A stretch of DNA of 64,000 bases from positions 1 to 64,000 of the forward strand of contig QCQY01000005.1 of assembly GCA_003209475.1 (NCBI GenBank), in the 5' to 3' direction. Positions 1 through 6,864 of the stretch are shown here, one piece after another. The notes beneath the pieces are model-generated. The model saw only the letters and a program-made list of their open reading frames with translations. It did not search any database and was not told the origin of the DNA. Position 1 is the stretch's first letter. Each line of letters starts with the position of its first letter. The translations under genes were made by a program, and so were the position numbers. The stretch comes from Prochlorococcus sp. AG-459-B06 (GTDB lineage: Bacteria > Cyanobacteriota > Cyanobacteriia > PCC-6307 > Cyanobiaceae).

Positions 1-1
1 T

Positions 2-88
2 GGCTGGTTAACTGATGCACAGACAACGAGTAACGGTTATGAAATTGTGTTTAATGTTGACTTTAACAAGAATGGCATTATTGATTAA
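2..88 (+). CDS. C-terminal end of a protein with a Ca-binding-like tail (partial)
   Basis: An open frame enters from the left edge and ends in TAA after 28 codons. The last residues read DFNKNGIID, a D-x-N-x-N-G-x-x-D pattern like an EF-hand or dockerin-type calcium loop. A preceding NGYEIVFNVD stretch recalls repeat units in large secreted picocyanobacterial proteins, but that comparison is from memory. Only the tail is visible, so no function can be assigned. Confidence 0.55.
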   Translation, partial: GWLTDAQTTSNGYEIVFNVDFNKNGIID

Positions 89-329
89 TAACTGAGTTTA
101 TATAATATTTTTTTCCTAAATTACTCAAATACATAGCCGACAAATTACAAAAATGATTTTTTAAAAAAAAGCATTTAGTTAAATAATCTTTCTTAATATT
201 TTTTTTAGTCACTTAATAAAAAAGTTAGGAAAATAAATAACTCTGCAATGAATTGTTTATAAATACCTTATAAAACTTTTTATGTATTCATAACTTGTTT
301 TGCCACCTTCTAAACGATAAAAAAAAAAT

Positions 330-773
330 ATGCGCATATTCCTTAAAAAGTTTATTAAAAAAAGTACTAAAGGATTATCTCGGAATAGTATTAAGGGAAG
401 AAAAAATCCAATAAGAAAAAAAGTTCGCTCCAAATCTAGAAAAATAGTAAAAAGGAAAAAAAATTATTCCTTTTCTTCATCTGTTTTCTCTTCATTTATT
501 ATTTTTGCTGGTTTCATAAGCCTTTCATTCACAATATTTTTTCTTATCAGGCAATTACAACCAGTGATCAAAAATGAAAGATTAAAATACTTATGTACCT
601 ATCAACTTGGTGATAAAAAAAGTCAAAGCTATAAAGAATCAAAATTGGAATTAGAAAAGCTTGTTGGAGATAGTGATAAGTATTGCAAGAATTTTCTTCT
701 TCCTAAAGAAAAGTCCAAAAAAGGATTTAGATTATTCCCAATTATGAGGAATATTCTTTTTAGATTTATTTAG
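330..773 (+). CDS. Hypothetical basic single-pass membrane protein
   Basis: 147 codons from ATG. The first 50 residues are extremely rich in Lys and Arg, followed by one hydrophobic segment at about residues 50-72, then a hydrophilic tail with two cysteines. By the positive-inside rule the basic N-terminus should stay in the cytoplasm and the tail should face the periplasm or lumen. I do not recognise the family. The ATG follows an A-rich run without a clear Shine-Dalgarno, which is common in this genome. The basic stretch is low-complexity and could mislead homology searches. Confidence 0.6.
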   Translation: MRIFLKKFIKKSTKGLSRNSIKGRKNPIRKKVRSKSRKIVKRKKNYSFSSSVFSSFIIFAGFISLSFTIFFLIRQLQPVIKNERLKYLCTYQLGDKKSQSYKESKLELEKLVGDSDKYCKNFLLPKEKSKKGFRLFPIMRNILFRFI

Positions 774-775
774 TA

Positions 776-862
776 TTTCCCCCAAGTGCTTTGGGAGCAA
801 TCGGTAGATTTGTTCCTATCCAATGGACTGACAAAGATAATAAAATTTTGGTTGATAAATAA
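776..862 (+). pseudogene. Possible gene remnant, no start codon
   Basis: Directly after the preceding stop, in another frame, 28 protein-like codons (PSALGAIGRFVPIQW and on) end in TAA. There is no in-frame ATG, GTG or TTG start near the beginning. The composition looks coding rather than random intergenic A/T. It may be the 3' remnant of a deleted or frameshifted gene. Low confidence. Confidence 0.25.
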
Positions 863-928
863 ATACCTTTTTAACCTATTTAGACTTTTTATTTTTTAAG
901 ATATATAAAGAATTAAATTCGTATTAAG

Positions 929-1183
929 ATGAGTAAATTTAAGAATAATTTTTCAAGCGAAAGCTTTTACCCAGATAGTAATTATTATCTTGACCAAGAT
1001 AATGCTCCCAAAGAGGATCCAATTACAGAAGATCAAAAATCCAAGATAGGGGGGAGCTTTGAATGGCCAAATACCTATTGGTTTATTGCTGAAAGAACAA
1101 ATGGAAGGCTTGCGATGATAGGTTTCATGGCCGTCATTATTAACTACACATTATTTGGATGGATAGCTTATCCAATTCTTTAA
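929..1183 (+). CDS. hli: High-light-inducible (Hli / one-helix CAB-like) protein
   Basis: 84 aa. The C-terminal half carries the chlorophyll-binding helix signature ERTNGRLAMIGFMAV, with the conserved E-x-x-N-G-R of the LHC/HLIP superfamily, then a hydrophobic run ending FGWIAYPIL. The first 45 residues are a hydrophilic extension. HLIPs are thylakoid proteins that bind chlorophyll and carotenoid and protect photosystems during stress. It lies apart from the other hli genes of the window, which sit near 30.8 and 37.3-37.9 kb. A short frame without a standard start follows immediately. Confidence 0.9.
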   Translation: MSKFKNNFSSESFYPDSNYYLDQDNAPKEDPITEDQKSKIGGSFEWPNTYWFIAERTNGRLAMIGFMAVIINYTLFGWIAYPIL

Positions 1184-1297
1184 ATTAGTAAATCTAATTT
1201 TGACAACCATGGTTTAGATAAGTCTGGAACAAATTGGCTTCAATATACTGCGTTTGTTGTAACTGCATTTGCTATTTATTTTGGTAAATTAACTTAA
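1184..1297 (+). CDS. Small membrane-protein frame with ATT in place of a start
   Basis: Immediately after the hli stop codon, in the same frame, 38 codons read ISKSNFDNHGLDKSGTNW and then a hydrophobic helix (YTAFVVTAFAIYFGKLT). No ATG, GTG or TTG exists in frame. The first codon is ATT, one change from ATG, and ATG would give a natural MSKSNF start. Options are a real gene using the rare ATT initiation codon, a gene that lost its start, or readthrough of the hli stop. The coding-like sequence is seen; which option holds is not known. Confidence 0.4.
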   Translation: MSKSNFDNHGLDKSGTNWLQYTAFVVTAFAIYFGKLT

Positions 1298-1326
1298 ATT
1301 TCCCAAGTACTTTTATTGCCTTTTGA

Positions 1327-2049
1327 TTATTCATATGTTTTTGAGGAGTTTTCGAGTAATCTATTTAATTCCAAGAGTTCTACTTTACTAAGTTCTCTAT
1401 ATTTTCCTATTGGCACGTCTAACTTAATATTCATAATTCTTACACGCTTTAATGATCGGACTCTATATCCAAGGGCTTCACACATTCTTCTGATCTGACG
1501 GTTAAGTCCCTGTGTGAGTATTATTTTAAAATTTCTTGGACCCAATTGTTTTACGAAACAATTTTTAGTTATTGTGTCTAATATTTGAACTCCATTACTC
1601 ATACTTTTGATAAAGTCGCTATTAATCGGACGATTAACTTTTACAATATATTCTTTTTCATGATTATTTCTTGCTCTGAGTATTTTATTTACGATATCTC
1701 CATCATTAGTTAAGAAAATCAATCCCTCACTAAGCTTATCTAATCTTCCGATGGGGAAAATTCTTTTAGGATATTTAATGAAATCTATGACATTATTGGG
1801 TTCTACTTTTCTATCTGTTGTGCAAACAATTCCTACAGGTTTATTAAAGGCTAAGTATATGTTTTTTTGTCTCTTTGATTTTTCTACTCTTTGACCTTTA
1901 ACTTCAACTTGGTCACTAGCTTCTACTTTAGTTCCAATTTCTGGAATTTTGCCATTAATGGTTACCTTTCCCTCTAGGATTAATCTATCTGCTTCTCTTC
2001 TAGAACAATAACCGACTTCACTTAAATATTTATTTATTCTGGTAGCCAT
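1327..2049 (-). CDS. RsuA/RluB/RluF-family rRNA pseudouridine synthase
   Basis: 240 aa. An N-terminal S4 RNA-binding domain (about residues 3-50, with RINKYLSEVGYCSRREADRL) is followed by the pseudouridine synthase fold. The catalytic motif GRLDKLSEGLIFLTNDGD near residues 100-118 contains the invariant Asp, and the C-terminal QGLNRQIRRMCEALGY motif is typical of the RsuA branch. The enzyme isomerises a specific uridine in rRNA. RsuA, RluB, RluE and RluF cannot be separated reliably by eye. Length is normal for the family. It converges on the hli gene and its small follower. Confidence 0.9.
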   Translation of the reverse strand: MATRINKYLSEVGYCSRREADRLILEGKVTINGKIPEIGTKVEASDQVEVKGQRVEKSKRQKNIYLAFNKPVGIVCTTDRKVEPNNVIDFIKYPKRIFPIGRLDKLSEGLIFLTNDGDIVNKILRARNNHEKEYIVKVNRPINSDFIKSMSNGVQILDTITKNCFVKQLGPRNFKIILTQGLNRQIRRMCEALGYRVRSLKRVRIMNIKLDVPIGKYRELSKVELLELNRLLENSSKTYE

Positions 2050-2198
2050 TTTGGATGTTTCATTTTTATCTGCACAAAAAAATAATTTACTAATCTCCTA
2101 ATATTTTAGAATGAATGTCAATTTAAGTTAATATTCTCATTATTGAATTTCAGATTATTTTCATAAGTAATTTATACCCCACAGATCTAACTCTCTTT

Positions 2199-2444
2199 TT
2201 AATTCCAATTTTTTTCAATTTTCCTCCATCCCTTAGAAAGTAATCTTTCATAAATTTCTCTAGCTAAATCTATTTCAACAGAAACTGTATTTGTCATTAC
2301 TGGTGGTTTGTTTCCTAATCCCCCCACTATTTTTCCAGTATCTATAAACATATACTCAAAAACTCCATCAATACTCTTATCGTTTTTCATAAATCTTTTA
2401 ACTTCTGAACTATTTGAATTAATCAACCAATAAGATTTAGCCAT
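2199..2444 (-). CDS. DUF1651-type small protein
   Basis: 81 aa. It starts with a WLINSNSSEVKRF segment, carries a central FIDTGKIVGG region and ends with an LAREIYERLLSKGWRKI helix. That W...L...GW ending is the mark of the DUF1651 family, frequent in marine picocyanobacteria and without known function. No signal peptide or membrane segment is visible. It lies 32 bp beyond the start of the divergently read-through SRAP stop, on the same strand as the SRAP gene. Confidence 0.65.
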   Translation of the reverse strand: MAKSYWLINSNSSEVKRFMKNDKSIDGVFEYMFIDTGKIVGGLGNKPPVMTNTVSVEIDLAREIYERLLSKGWRKIEKNWN

Positions 2445-2476
2445 TAATCTAACCTTGGAATTAGTAAGCGTTCCAT

Positions 2477-3115
2477 TTAAAACAAACTCATTTGATCAGT
2501 TTCTTTTTTCTTTACATCCTCTACTAGCCAACCATCAGGAGACCAACTCATAATGATTGCAAATAATCCTTTTAATTCATCTGCATCTTTAACTTGCTCT
2601 GTCCATTGTTCCTCATATCCATTAGGAACGATCACAGGCATGCGGTCATGTATAGGTTTAATCAAATCATTTGGATCAGTAGTTAAAACGCAGCAACTCT
2701 CAAGTTCTGCTCCATCTGGTGAGGTCCACTTACTCCAAATTCCTCCCAACCAAAAAGTCTCATAATTCGCTTTTCGAATACGATATTTTTTTTCAAAAAA
2801 ACCGCTCGCAGGTATTAGGCACCTTTTATGTTTCCAACTTCCACTAAATAATTTTTTTTCTTCCACCGTTTCTGATCTTGCATTAAATGGTCTTGGTCTC
2901 TCTTTATCAAATGGGTCTCTCGCCCAAGGAGAAATAAAGCCCCATGTCATAAAAGTAGTTTTAATTCTTCCTTCGTTTTTAATCACAAGAACAGGATCAT
3001 GAGGTCTTATTAGATTTTGAGTCTCATATTTAGAATCAAGTCCACTTGGATAGTCTTGTTTCAAAACCGTTGGCAGCTTATCAAATTTAGTTTTTAGCTC
3101 AAATCTTCCGCACAT
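2477..3115 (-). CDS. SRAP (YedK/HMCES) family DNA-protein crosslink protein
   Basis: 212 aa beginning MCGRFELK. Cys2 becomes the N-terminal residue after Met removal and in this family attacks abasic sites in single-stranded DNA to form a protective thiazolidine crosslink. Other family marks are RPFNARSET at about residue 95-103, RCLIPASGFFE at about 119-129, and the HDRMPVI motif with the active-site His near residue 177. Length matches the family (about 200-230 aa). Its neighbours on the same strand are unrelated small proteins, so an operon role is not evident. Confidence 0.93.
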   Translation of the reverse strand: MCGRFELKTKFDKLPTVLKQDYPSGLDSKYETQNLIRPHDPVLVIKNEGRIKTTFMTWGFISPWARDPFDKERPRPFNARSETVEEKKLFSGSWKHKRCLIPASGFFEKKYRIRKANYETFWLGGIWSKWTSPDGAELESCCVLTTDPNDLIKPIHDRMPVIVPNGYEEQWTEQVKDADELKGLFAIIMSWSPDGWLVEDVKKKETDQMSLF

Positions 3116-3306
3116 TTTTTTTTAAAATATCTTTAAAACTCATTTAAAAAAAACAGTATCTTTATCTTATTTTAGATCTACTTTCAGTTTTCTCAAATAA
3201 AAAACAATTTTTTGATAGTAGAAAGTTTTTTATCTAAAAAATTAAAAGAAAATATAGATATTGAAAAGCTTCCTCAAATTTAATTTGAATGTTTCAAACT
3301 AAAGTT

Positions 3307-3453
3307 ATGACAGACCCTATCCTATACTTGTCTATGATATTGGGACTAGGAGGAGTTTACGTATTAATTTCTTCCTTCCATGATGATGACGATGGTGATG
3401 ATGATGGAGAAAAATATATTTATAATCTCGAACACACTAATTTAGCTAGATAG
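3307..3453 (+). CDS. Small one-helix protein with an acidic stretch
   Basis: 48 codons, below the ORF-track cut-off. A hydrophobic segment (ILYLSMILGLGGVYVLISS) is followed by HDDDDGDDDGEKYIYNLEH. This single membrane helix plus poly-Asp tail resembles many uncharacterised picocyanobacterial small proteins; the acidic patch might bind divalent metal. ATG start; no family recognised. Confidence 0.5.
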   Translation: MTDPILYLSMILGLGGVYVLISSFHDDDDGDDDGEKYIYNLEHTNLAR

Positions 3454-3668
3454 TTGATGTGTTTATAAAGTCACATTATCTAATTTAGATTTTCTTGAAA
3501 TAAAGGTTAAACCTGAAAATAATTTACTAGGAGAAACGGAAATATTTTCTCTCTTTCAAGTTAATTTCCAAAGTATTATATTTACTTTTGTATTTAGTTG
3601 TTGGTCCTCTATCCGTATATTTTTGTGCCTTAAACCGTACATCCACATTAGTCGGTTGATGAGCATGC

Positions 3669-3698
3669 CTAGTTAGAACTTAGTGGTATCAGAACTAG
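3669..3698 (+). promoter_or_regulatory. Leader hairpin upstream of a small gene
   Basis: CTAGTT and AACTAG form a perfect 6-bp inverted repeat with an 18-nt loop, 5 nt upstream of the ATG at 3704. It would place a hairpin over the ribosome landing site of the 61-aa gene. A role in translation control is inference. Confidence 0.25.
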
Positions 3699-3703
3699 AT
3701 TAA

Positions 3704-3889
3704 ATGCCTGCAACACCGATCAAATCTTGTAATAAATATGTGTTGAGTTACAAAGATTCATCAAATAAGACACATGAAGTTGGCTTCTACGCACGCGATG
3801 CATACGATTGCCTAATGCTTGCTAGAGAATTCAACTCTTACGTACATGACAATCCGGGATCTGTAATCAGAATCCAACAAAAATTTTGA
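3704..3889 (+). CDS. Conserved-looking small hypothetical protein
   Basis: 61 aa, soluble, beginning MPATPIKSCNKYVLSYKD. No membrane segment. The spacing of aromatic and charged residues (EVGFYARDAYDCLMLAREFNSYVHDNP) suggests a compact alpha/beta mini-domain. The next small gene starts 11 nt after its stop, so the two are probably co-transcribed. Function unknown. Confidence 0.6.
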   Translation: MPATPIKSCNKYVLSYKDSSNKTHEVGFYARDAYDCLMLAREFNSYVHDNPGSVIRIQQKF

Positions 3890-3900
3890 GGGAATTAATT

Positions 3901-4065
3901 ATGAATTTAAAAACATCACCATTCGCAATTCAAGATAAAAATGTAAGGGATCTTGATAATGCAAAAGATTATCCAACAATTGCAGATTTAATTAGATATC
4001 AGAAAGTTCCACAAGATCACGGAAATTCAGTTCACCATCGTAGAGATTTAGACTCTCTCGGTTAG
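3901..4065 (+). CDS. Small soluble hypothetical protein
   Basis: 54 codons from ATG, too short for the ORF track. The sequence starts MNLKTSPFAIQDKNVRDLDNA and ends with a His-rich region (HGNSVHHRRDLDSLG). A GAGGGAAT purine tract lies just upstream, overlapping the end of the previous gene. It follows the 61-aa gene by 11 nt and is likely in the same transcript. Function unknown. Confidence 0.5.
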   Translation: MNLKTSPFAIQDKNVRDLDNAKDYPTIADLIRYQKVPQDHGNSVHHRRDLDSLG

Positions 4066-4354
4066 TTTACGAGAATGACTATTTACTCATTTTTAAAAAT
4101 AACAATAATACTGAATACCATTTGCTGTTAATTAATAAGATAATATTTATTTCTGCGAGTTTTTTTTAGCTCTATAGGTATATATTCAACATCATTTTAA
4201 TTGCATTAATGACATGTCTGTACATTTCAGGTTCAGCTAAAAGCATTTTTATTAAATTGTATTTACTTTAAATTTCTTCATATGAAAATTGCCCATACAA
4301 ATAGGTATTACCCTTTTATTTAAATCAAAAGTCAAACATTCAAAAAATTAACTA

Positions 4355-4666
4355 TTAGTTAGAAGCTGCTGCAATTTCTTTATGGACGGAAAGAAATTCT
4401 TTATCCGTTAGAACTGGTGTAACTTCAATTTCTACGCCAAAATTATCGACCCAGATACTACTCCATTTCCATATGTTCTGATGGTTTGAAGATTCAACTA
4501 TTGCCCAACCATTAGCCCCCTCAGGATTTACTACTCGATTAAGAACTTTAAACCCATCAAATTCATCACCTTCGCATCCCCCTTCAACAAAACCCGCAAA
4601 AGCTTCCGCCCCTTGCATATGACTTTCTTGATCTGGAAATTGCCAGTGTACGATGTAAGTTTGCAT
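4355..4666 (-). CDS. DUF3303-type protein
   Basis: 103 aa, soluble. It begins MQTYIVHWQFPDQESHMQGAEAFAGFVEGG and contains the NGWAIVESSNHQNIWKWSSIW segment; both are typical of the DUF3303 family, a small ferredoxin-like (dimeric alpha/beta barrel) fold common in marine cyanobacteria. No biochemical role is established. It is a single gene between two gene-poor gaps. Confidence 0.75.
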   Translation of the reverse strand: MQTYIVHWQFPDQESHMQGAEAFAGFVEGGCEGDEFDGFKVLNRVVNPEGANGWAIVESSNHQNIWKWSSIWVDNFGVEIEVTPVLTDKEFLSVHKEIAAASN

Positions 4667-4790
4667 GAATAAAATTATTTTTTTAATTATTAATTATCGA
4701 ATTTAAAAATTAAATAAAAAATCTTTAAACACTAATTTTAAAGGTCTTAATCCTAGAAGGGAAAAATAGCAAAAAAAAAGACTCTTACGA

Positions 4791-4811
4791 GCCTAGGTGA
4801 TGGGGACTCCT
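4791..4811 (+). repeat. Direct repeat, copy 1 (GGTGATGGGGA)
   Basis: GCCTAGGTGATGGGGACTCC here matches GCTTGGGTGATGGGGATTAC 112 bp downstream at 15 or so of 20 positions, including an uninterrupted GGTGATGGGGA. In one frame both read S-L-G-D-G-D. In this copy the frame continues to a TAG at about 4852 but has no upstream start codon. Confidence 0.5.
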
Positions 4812-4902
4812 ATAATGACAAATTAAAAAGAAACAAACAACCCCATAAATAGGTAAATTTAAATACATACAAACACTATATATAGTGCTAAGCTTTTAAA
4901 AA

Positions 4903-4923
4903 GCTTGGGTGATGGGGATTACC
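4903..4923 (+). repeat. Direct repeat, copy 2 (GGTGATGGGGA)
   Basis: Second copy of the element at 4791. It lies between an AAGCTTTT palindrome and a strong terminator-like hairpin, so it may form the body of a small transcript ending near 4961. In the SLGDGD frame it stops at once after YPAF. Confidence 0.5.
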
Positions 4924-4937
4924 CCGCTTTTTGATTG

Positions 4938-4961
4938 GGGCGAAGCTAACGCCCTTTTTTT
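4938..4961 (+). terminator. Rho-independent terminator
   Basis: GGGCG-AAGCTAA-CGCCC followed by seven T. The G/C stem stands out in an AT-rich context. The only transcribed sequence directly upstream on this strand would be the repeat-containing stretch, which argues for a small RNA ending here. Confidence 0.6.
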
Positions 4962-4998
4962 ATGGAAAAATTTACTTTAATCAATAAAGCAAGTTTAG

Positions 4999-5235
4999 GG
5001 ATTTATAAATTTTGAACCTTTTGAAGATAGTTCTAAGAACTCTTCTAGGATTAATGCAATTTTAATCTTTTGTGTTTTTAAGCGATCAAGTAAGCCAGTT
5101 TTGAAAGGCTCTTGTGTTGAATCTATCGAAGAAGCGAGAAACGAATATAAAAAAATAGTAGAAGAAGGGTGGGGTAAAACTTATAGATTCAATAGTTTTT
5201 TAAAAAAAAAAATGGTGAAAAGGTACTTTACCTAA
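4999..5235 (+). pseudogene. Decayed small gene with DUF1651-like tail
   Basis: A 79-codon open frame after an in-frame TAG ends at TAA but has no ATG, GTG or TTG start before residue 36. The C-terminal half (SIEEARNEYKKIVEEGWGKTYRF) looks like a real domain, with the EA...Y...EGW helix seen in DUF1651-type picocyanobacterial proteins. An internal TTG (before KGSCVESIEE) could start a 44-aa product. The missing start suggests decay, but use of the internal TTG cannot be excluded. Confidence 0.4.
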
Positions 5236-5291
5236 AATTTGACATTATTAAAAATCAATTGCTAGATAAGCTTTAGAATGGAAGATTGAAC

Positions 5292-5458
5292 ATGAAAAAA
5301 GACATTTATTCAAATATTAAAGATTCATATGCTTTGGAAAGTTTTTTGAATGTATAACTTCTTGTAGCATCAATAATGAGGGAGTAGATTGCACAACAGC
5401 ATCTTATGTAAAACATTTAGAACCAAACAATATTGATTACCCTTTAAAATTTTCATAA
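5292..5458 (+). pseudogene. Small Cys-containing gene broken by a frameshift in a T-run
   Basis: ATG starts MKKDIYSNIKDSYALESF, then a run of six T (5342-5347) leads to an early TAA. Adding one T restores a 55-codon protein continuing FECITSCSINNEGVDCTTASYVKHLE to a TAA at 5456-5458. The restored part has four regularly placed Cys and clear coding character. A one-base loss in the homopolymer is the simplest reading; a sequencing error or slippage-based expression are alternatives. Family unknown. Confidence 0.5.
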
Positions 5459-5491
5459 GCAAAGCTTATTGATAATTGTTATATTTCATTG

Positions 5492-5605
5492 ATGTTATTT
5501 CCACCTCCTCAAGTTATTTTTGGACTATTGCTTTTATCTATAGCAGTAGTTCTCATCTGGGATATAAGATACAATCCTTTTGGAGAAGACGAAGACGGAA
5601 TTTAA
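5492..5605 (+). CDS. Small one-helix membrane protein
   Basis: 37 codons: MLFPPPQ, a hydrophobic helix (VIFGLLLLSIAVVLIW), then DIRYNPFGEDEDGI. ATG start, acidic tail. It is in the same orientation as the frameshifted gene 33 bp upstream. No family recognised; the layout fits the membrane microproteins common in cyanobacteria. Confidence 0.5.
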   Translation: MLFPPPQVIFGLLLLSIAVVLIWDIRYNPFGEDEDGI

Positions 5606-5906
5606 TCTTCAACTAGGAAGCTGATTTGTAAGTGTTGCATGAAATAGCCGTTTCTTTCTTTTGAGTCTTTTATAAGCGACTTAAGAGCCCAATAATAACA
5701 ATGTAATAGCTAATGAGTTGATCATATCAAGTATTTTTACGTATATAAAAAAAATATGTTCTAAATATCAATGATTAAAGTTATTTTTTCAAAAAGTAAT
5801 TTATTATGGGCAAATTTTTATTATTTAGCTTTGACATTAGGTACCCAAAACAAACAAGAGAAAATGCTTAACTAACCAAAAGTAATTTCTATGCAATAAG
5901 AATAAA
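5606..5906. other. 301-bp gap, no convincing gene
   Basis: The only start-to-stop frame of note is a 34-codon one at 5771-5875 (+) beginning MIKVIFSKSNLLWANFYYLA, which lacks a ribosome site and clear coding signal. I see no hairpin terminator or tRNA here. Confidence 0.4.
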
Positions 5907-6011
5907 TCACTTTTTCTTATTTCTCATTTGATATTGCAGAACAGCTTTTAGGTGTAGTACTTCTTTTTCTAAAGTCTCAATTCTTTTTTCAAGTTCTTCA
6001 TTAGTTGCCAT
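5907..6011 (-). CDS. Short coiled-coil (SlyX-like) protein
   Basis: 34 codons, beginning MATNEELEKRIETLEKEVLHLK. The leucine/isoleucine heptads predict a continuous coiled coil, similar in style to SlyX-type microproteins. Soluble; probably self-associates. Read directly from the minus strand because it is below the track cut-off. Function unknown. Confidence 0.5.
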   Translation of the reverse strand: MATNEELEKRIETLEKEVLHLKAVLQYQMRNKKK

Positions 6012-6156
6012 ATTTTTGTTAGATAAATTCCTTGATATTTATAATATTAAAAAAGTTGCTTGTTACCCATAGCAAACGTCAAATAAGTATTAGAGCCTAT
6101 TGATGGGCATAATTTCTCTAGATAAATTATGCAGAGTATAAATTTAGGGGGAATTT

Positions 6157-6300
6157 ATGAGTGGAGATTATGAGACACTAGAAATCAATCAACCTAAGAT
6201 TACATATTTTCAGAAAAGATCCCAAAATAATGCAAAATGGTTAGATGAATTAATCAATCAAATTGAAGAAATGAAAAACAATATATCCAAATCTGCTTAA
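6157..6300 (+). CDS. Small soluble hypothetical protein
   Basis: 47 codons, MSGDYETLEINQPKITYFQ..., ending in a predicted helix (AKWLDELINQIEEMKNNI). A strong AGGGGGAA Shine-Dalgarno lies just before the ATG, better than most in this window. Its TAA overlaps the ATG of the next reading frame (TAATG), so translation is likely coupled. First member of a run of same-strand small genes to 7125. Confidence 0.6.
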   Translation: MSGDYETLEINQPKITYFQKRSQNNAKWLDELINQIEEMKNNISKSA

Positions 6301-6413
6301 TGAAAGAAAAAGAGTTGAAGGAATTAGAGAAATTTGCAAAAGAAAATCGATACAATCACTAGCTAAAAGATATATATTTAAGGAAAGTTATTGACAGAAA
6401 AATAAACGAATGA
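6300..6413 (+). pseudogene. Small gene interrupted by an in-frame TAG
   Basis: Starts in a TAATG overlap with the preceding gene and reads MKEKELKELEKFAKENRYNH, then TAG at 6360-6362, then continues in the same frame LKDIYLRKVIDRKINE to a TGA. That TGA overlaps the next gene's start as ATGA. Couplings at both ends argue that the 37-aa frame was the original gene and that TAG replaced a sense codon such as CAG. A functional 20-aa peptide is the alternative. Confidence 0.45.
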
Positions 6414-6640
6414 GATCAAATTTTCGACCAAACATTCGACTAGCTACCAACATTCTTTTAGTTATTGCTACTTTTGCAATTGCTTTAAATATTACTCCAA
6501 TAACAGAGGTATATCAGGAAAAAAAGTTATGTATTAAATATTTAAAACATCAAATAGATCGAGACAAACTTATCAATAGACTAAAAATAGTTAAACAAGC
6601 AAATCCATCTAGCATTTGTAATTCTATCCTTAAAAGTTAA
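6410..6640 (+). CDS. Hypothetical protein with one membrane segment
   Basis: 76 aa. Basic N-terminus (MRSNFRPNIRLATN), one hydrophobic segment at about residues 14-31, then a soluble tail with two Cys (KKLCIKYLKHQ and SSICNSIL). The tail Cys might pair if exported. It overlaps the upstream broken gene by 4 nt (ATGA) and precedes a secreted DUF3721 protein by 11 nt, so it belongs to the same operon. Family not recognised. Confidence 0.6.
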   Translation: MRSNFRPNIRLATNILLVIATFAIALNITPITEVYQEKKLCIKYLKHQIDRDKLINRLKIVKQANPSSICNSILKS

Positions 6641-6651
6641 AAAAGTGTATT

Positions 6652-6864
6652 ATGCTTAGAAATTTTAAATTTTTTATTTTCTTATTTTTCTTATCTCTAA
6701 ATTTCAATAGTTATTCGCATGCACATATGAGGGGTACATTTCTCTCTGAAGAGGACGCTGAAAAAAGATCTTTAGAACTTGGTTGCGAAGGAATACATAA
6801 GAATCAAGACAAATGGATGCCATGCAAAAACGAAAAAGAATTACATATATATTTGAGAAAATAG
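6652..6864 (+). CDS. Secreted DUF3721-type protein
   Basis: 70 aa. A signal peptide (FKFFIFLFFLSLNFNSYSHA, cleavage near residue 24) precedes a small domain with EEDAEKRSLELGCEGIHKNQDKWMPC, the DUF3721 signature with two conserved Cys that could form a disulphide in the periplasm. DUF3721 proteins are abundant in marine cyanobacteria; function unknown. The stop codon abuts the next gene's ATG, suggesting translational coupling to a PepSY-type membrane protein. Confidence 0.75.
   Translation: MLRNFKFFIFLFFLSLNFNSYSHAHMRGTFLSEEDAEKRSLELGCEGIHKNQDKWMPCKNEKELHIYLRK

Larger units (their letters stand above)
4667..4998. other. 332-bp gap holding a direct repeat and a terminator
   Basis: No convincing start-to-stop gene is present. 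The gap contains two copies of a GGTGATGGGGA element, an 8-bp palindrome (AAGCTTTT-A-AAAAGCTT at 4890-4906) and a G/C hairpin with a T-tract. The combination suggests a transcribed small RNA or decayed coding sequence; both copies translate to SLGDGD in one frame. Confidence 0.5.

Noticed and set aside
5771-5875. 34-codon frame MIKVIFSKSNLLWANFYYLA in the 5.6-5.9 kb gap
   Set aside because: No ribosome site, no family resemblance and composition close to random AT-rich sequence.
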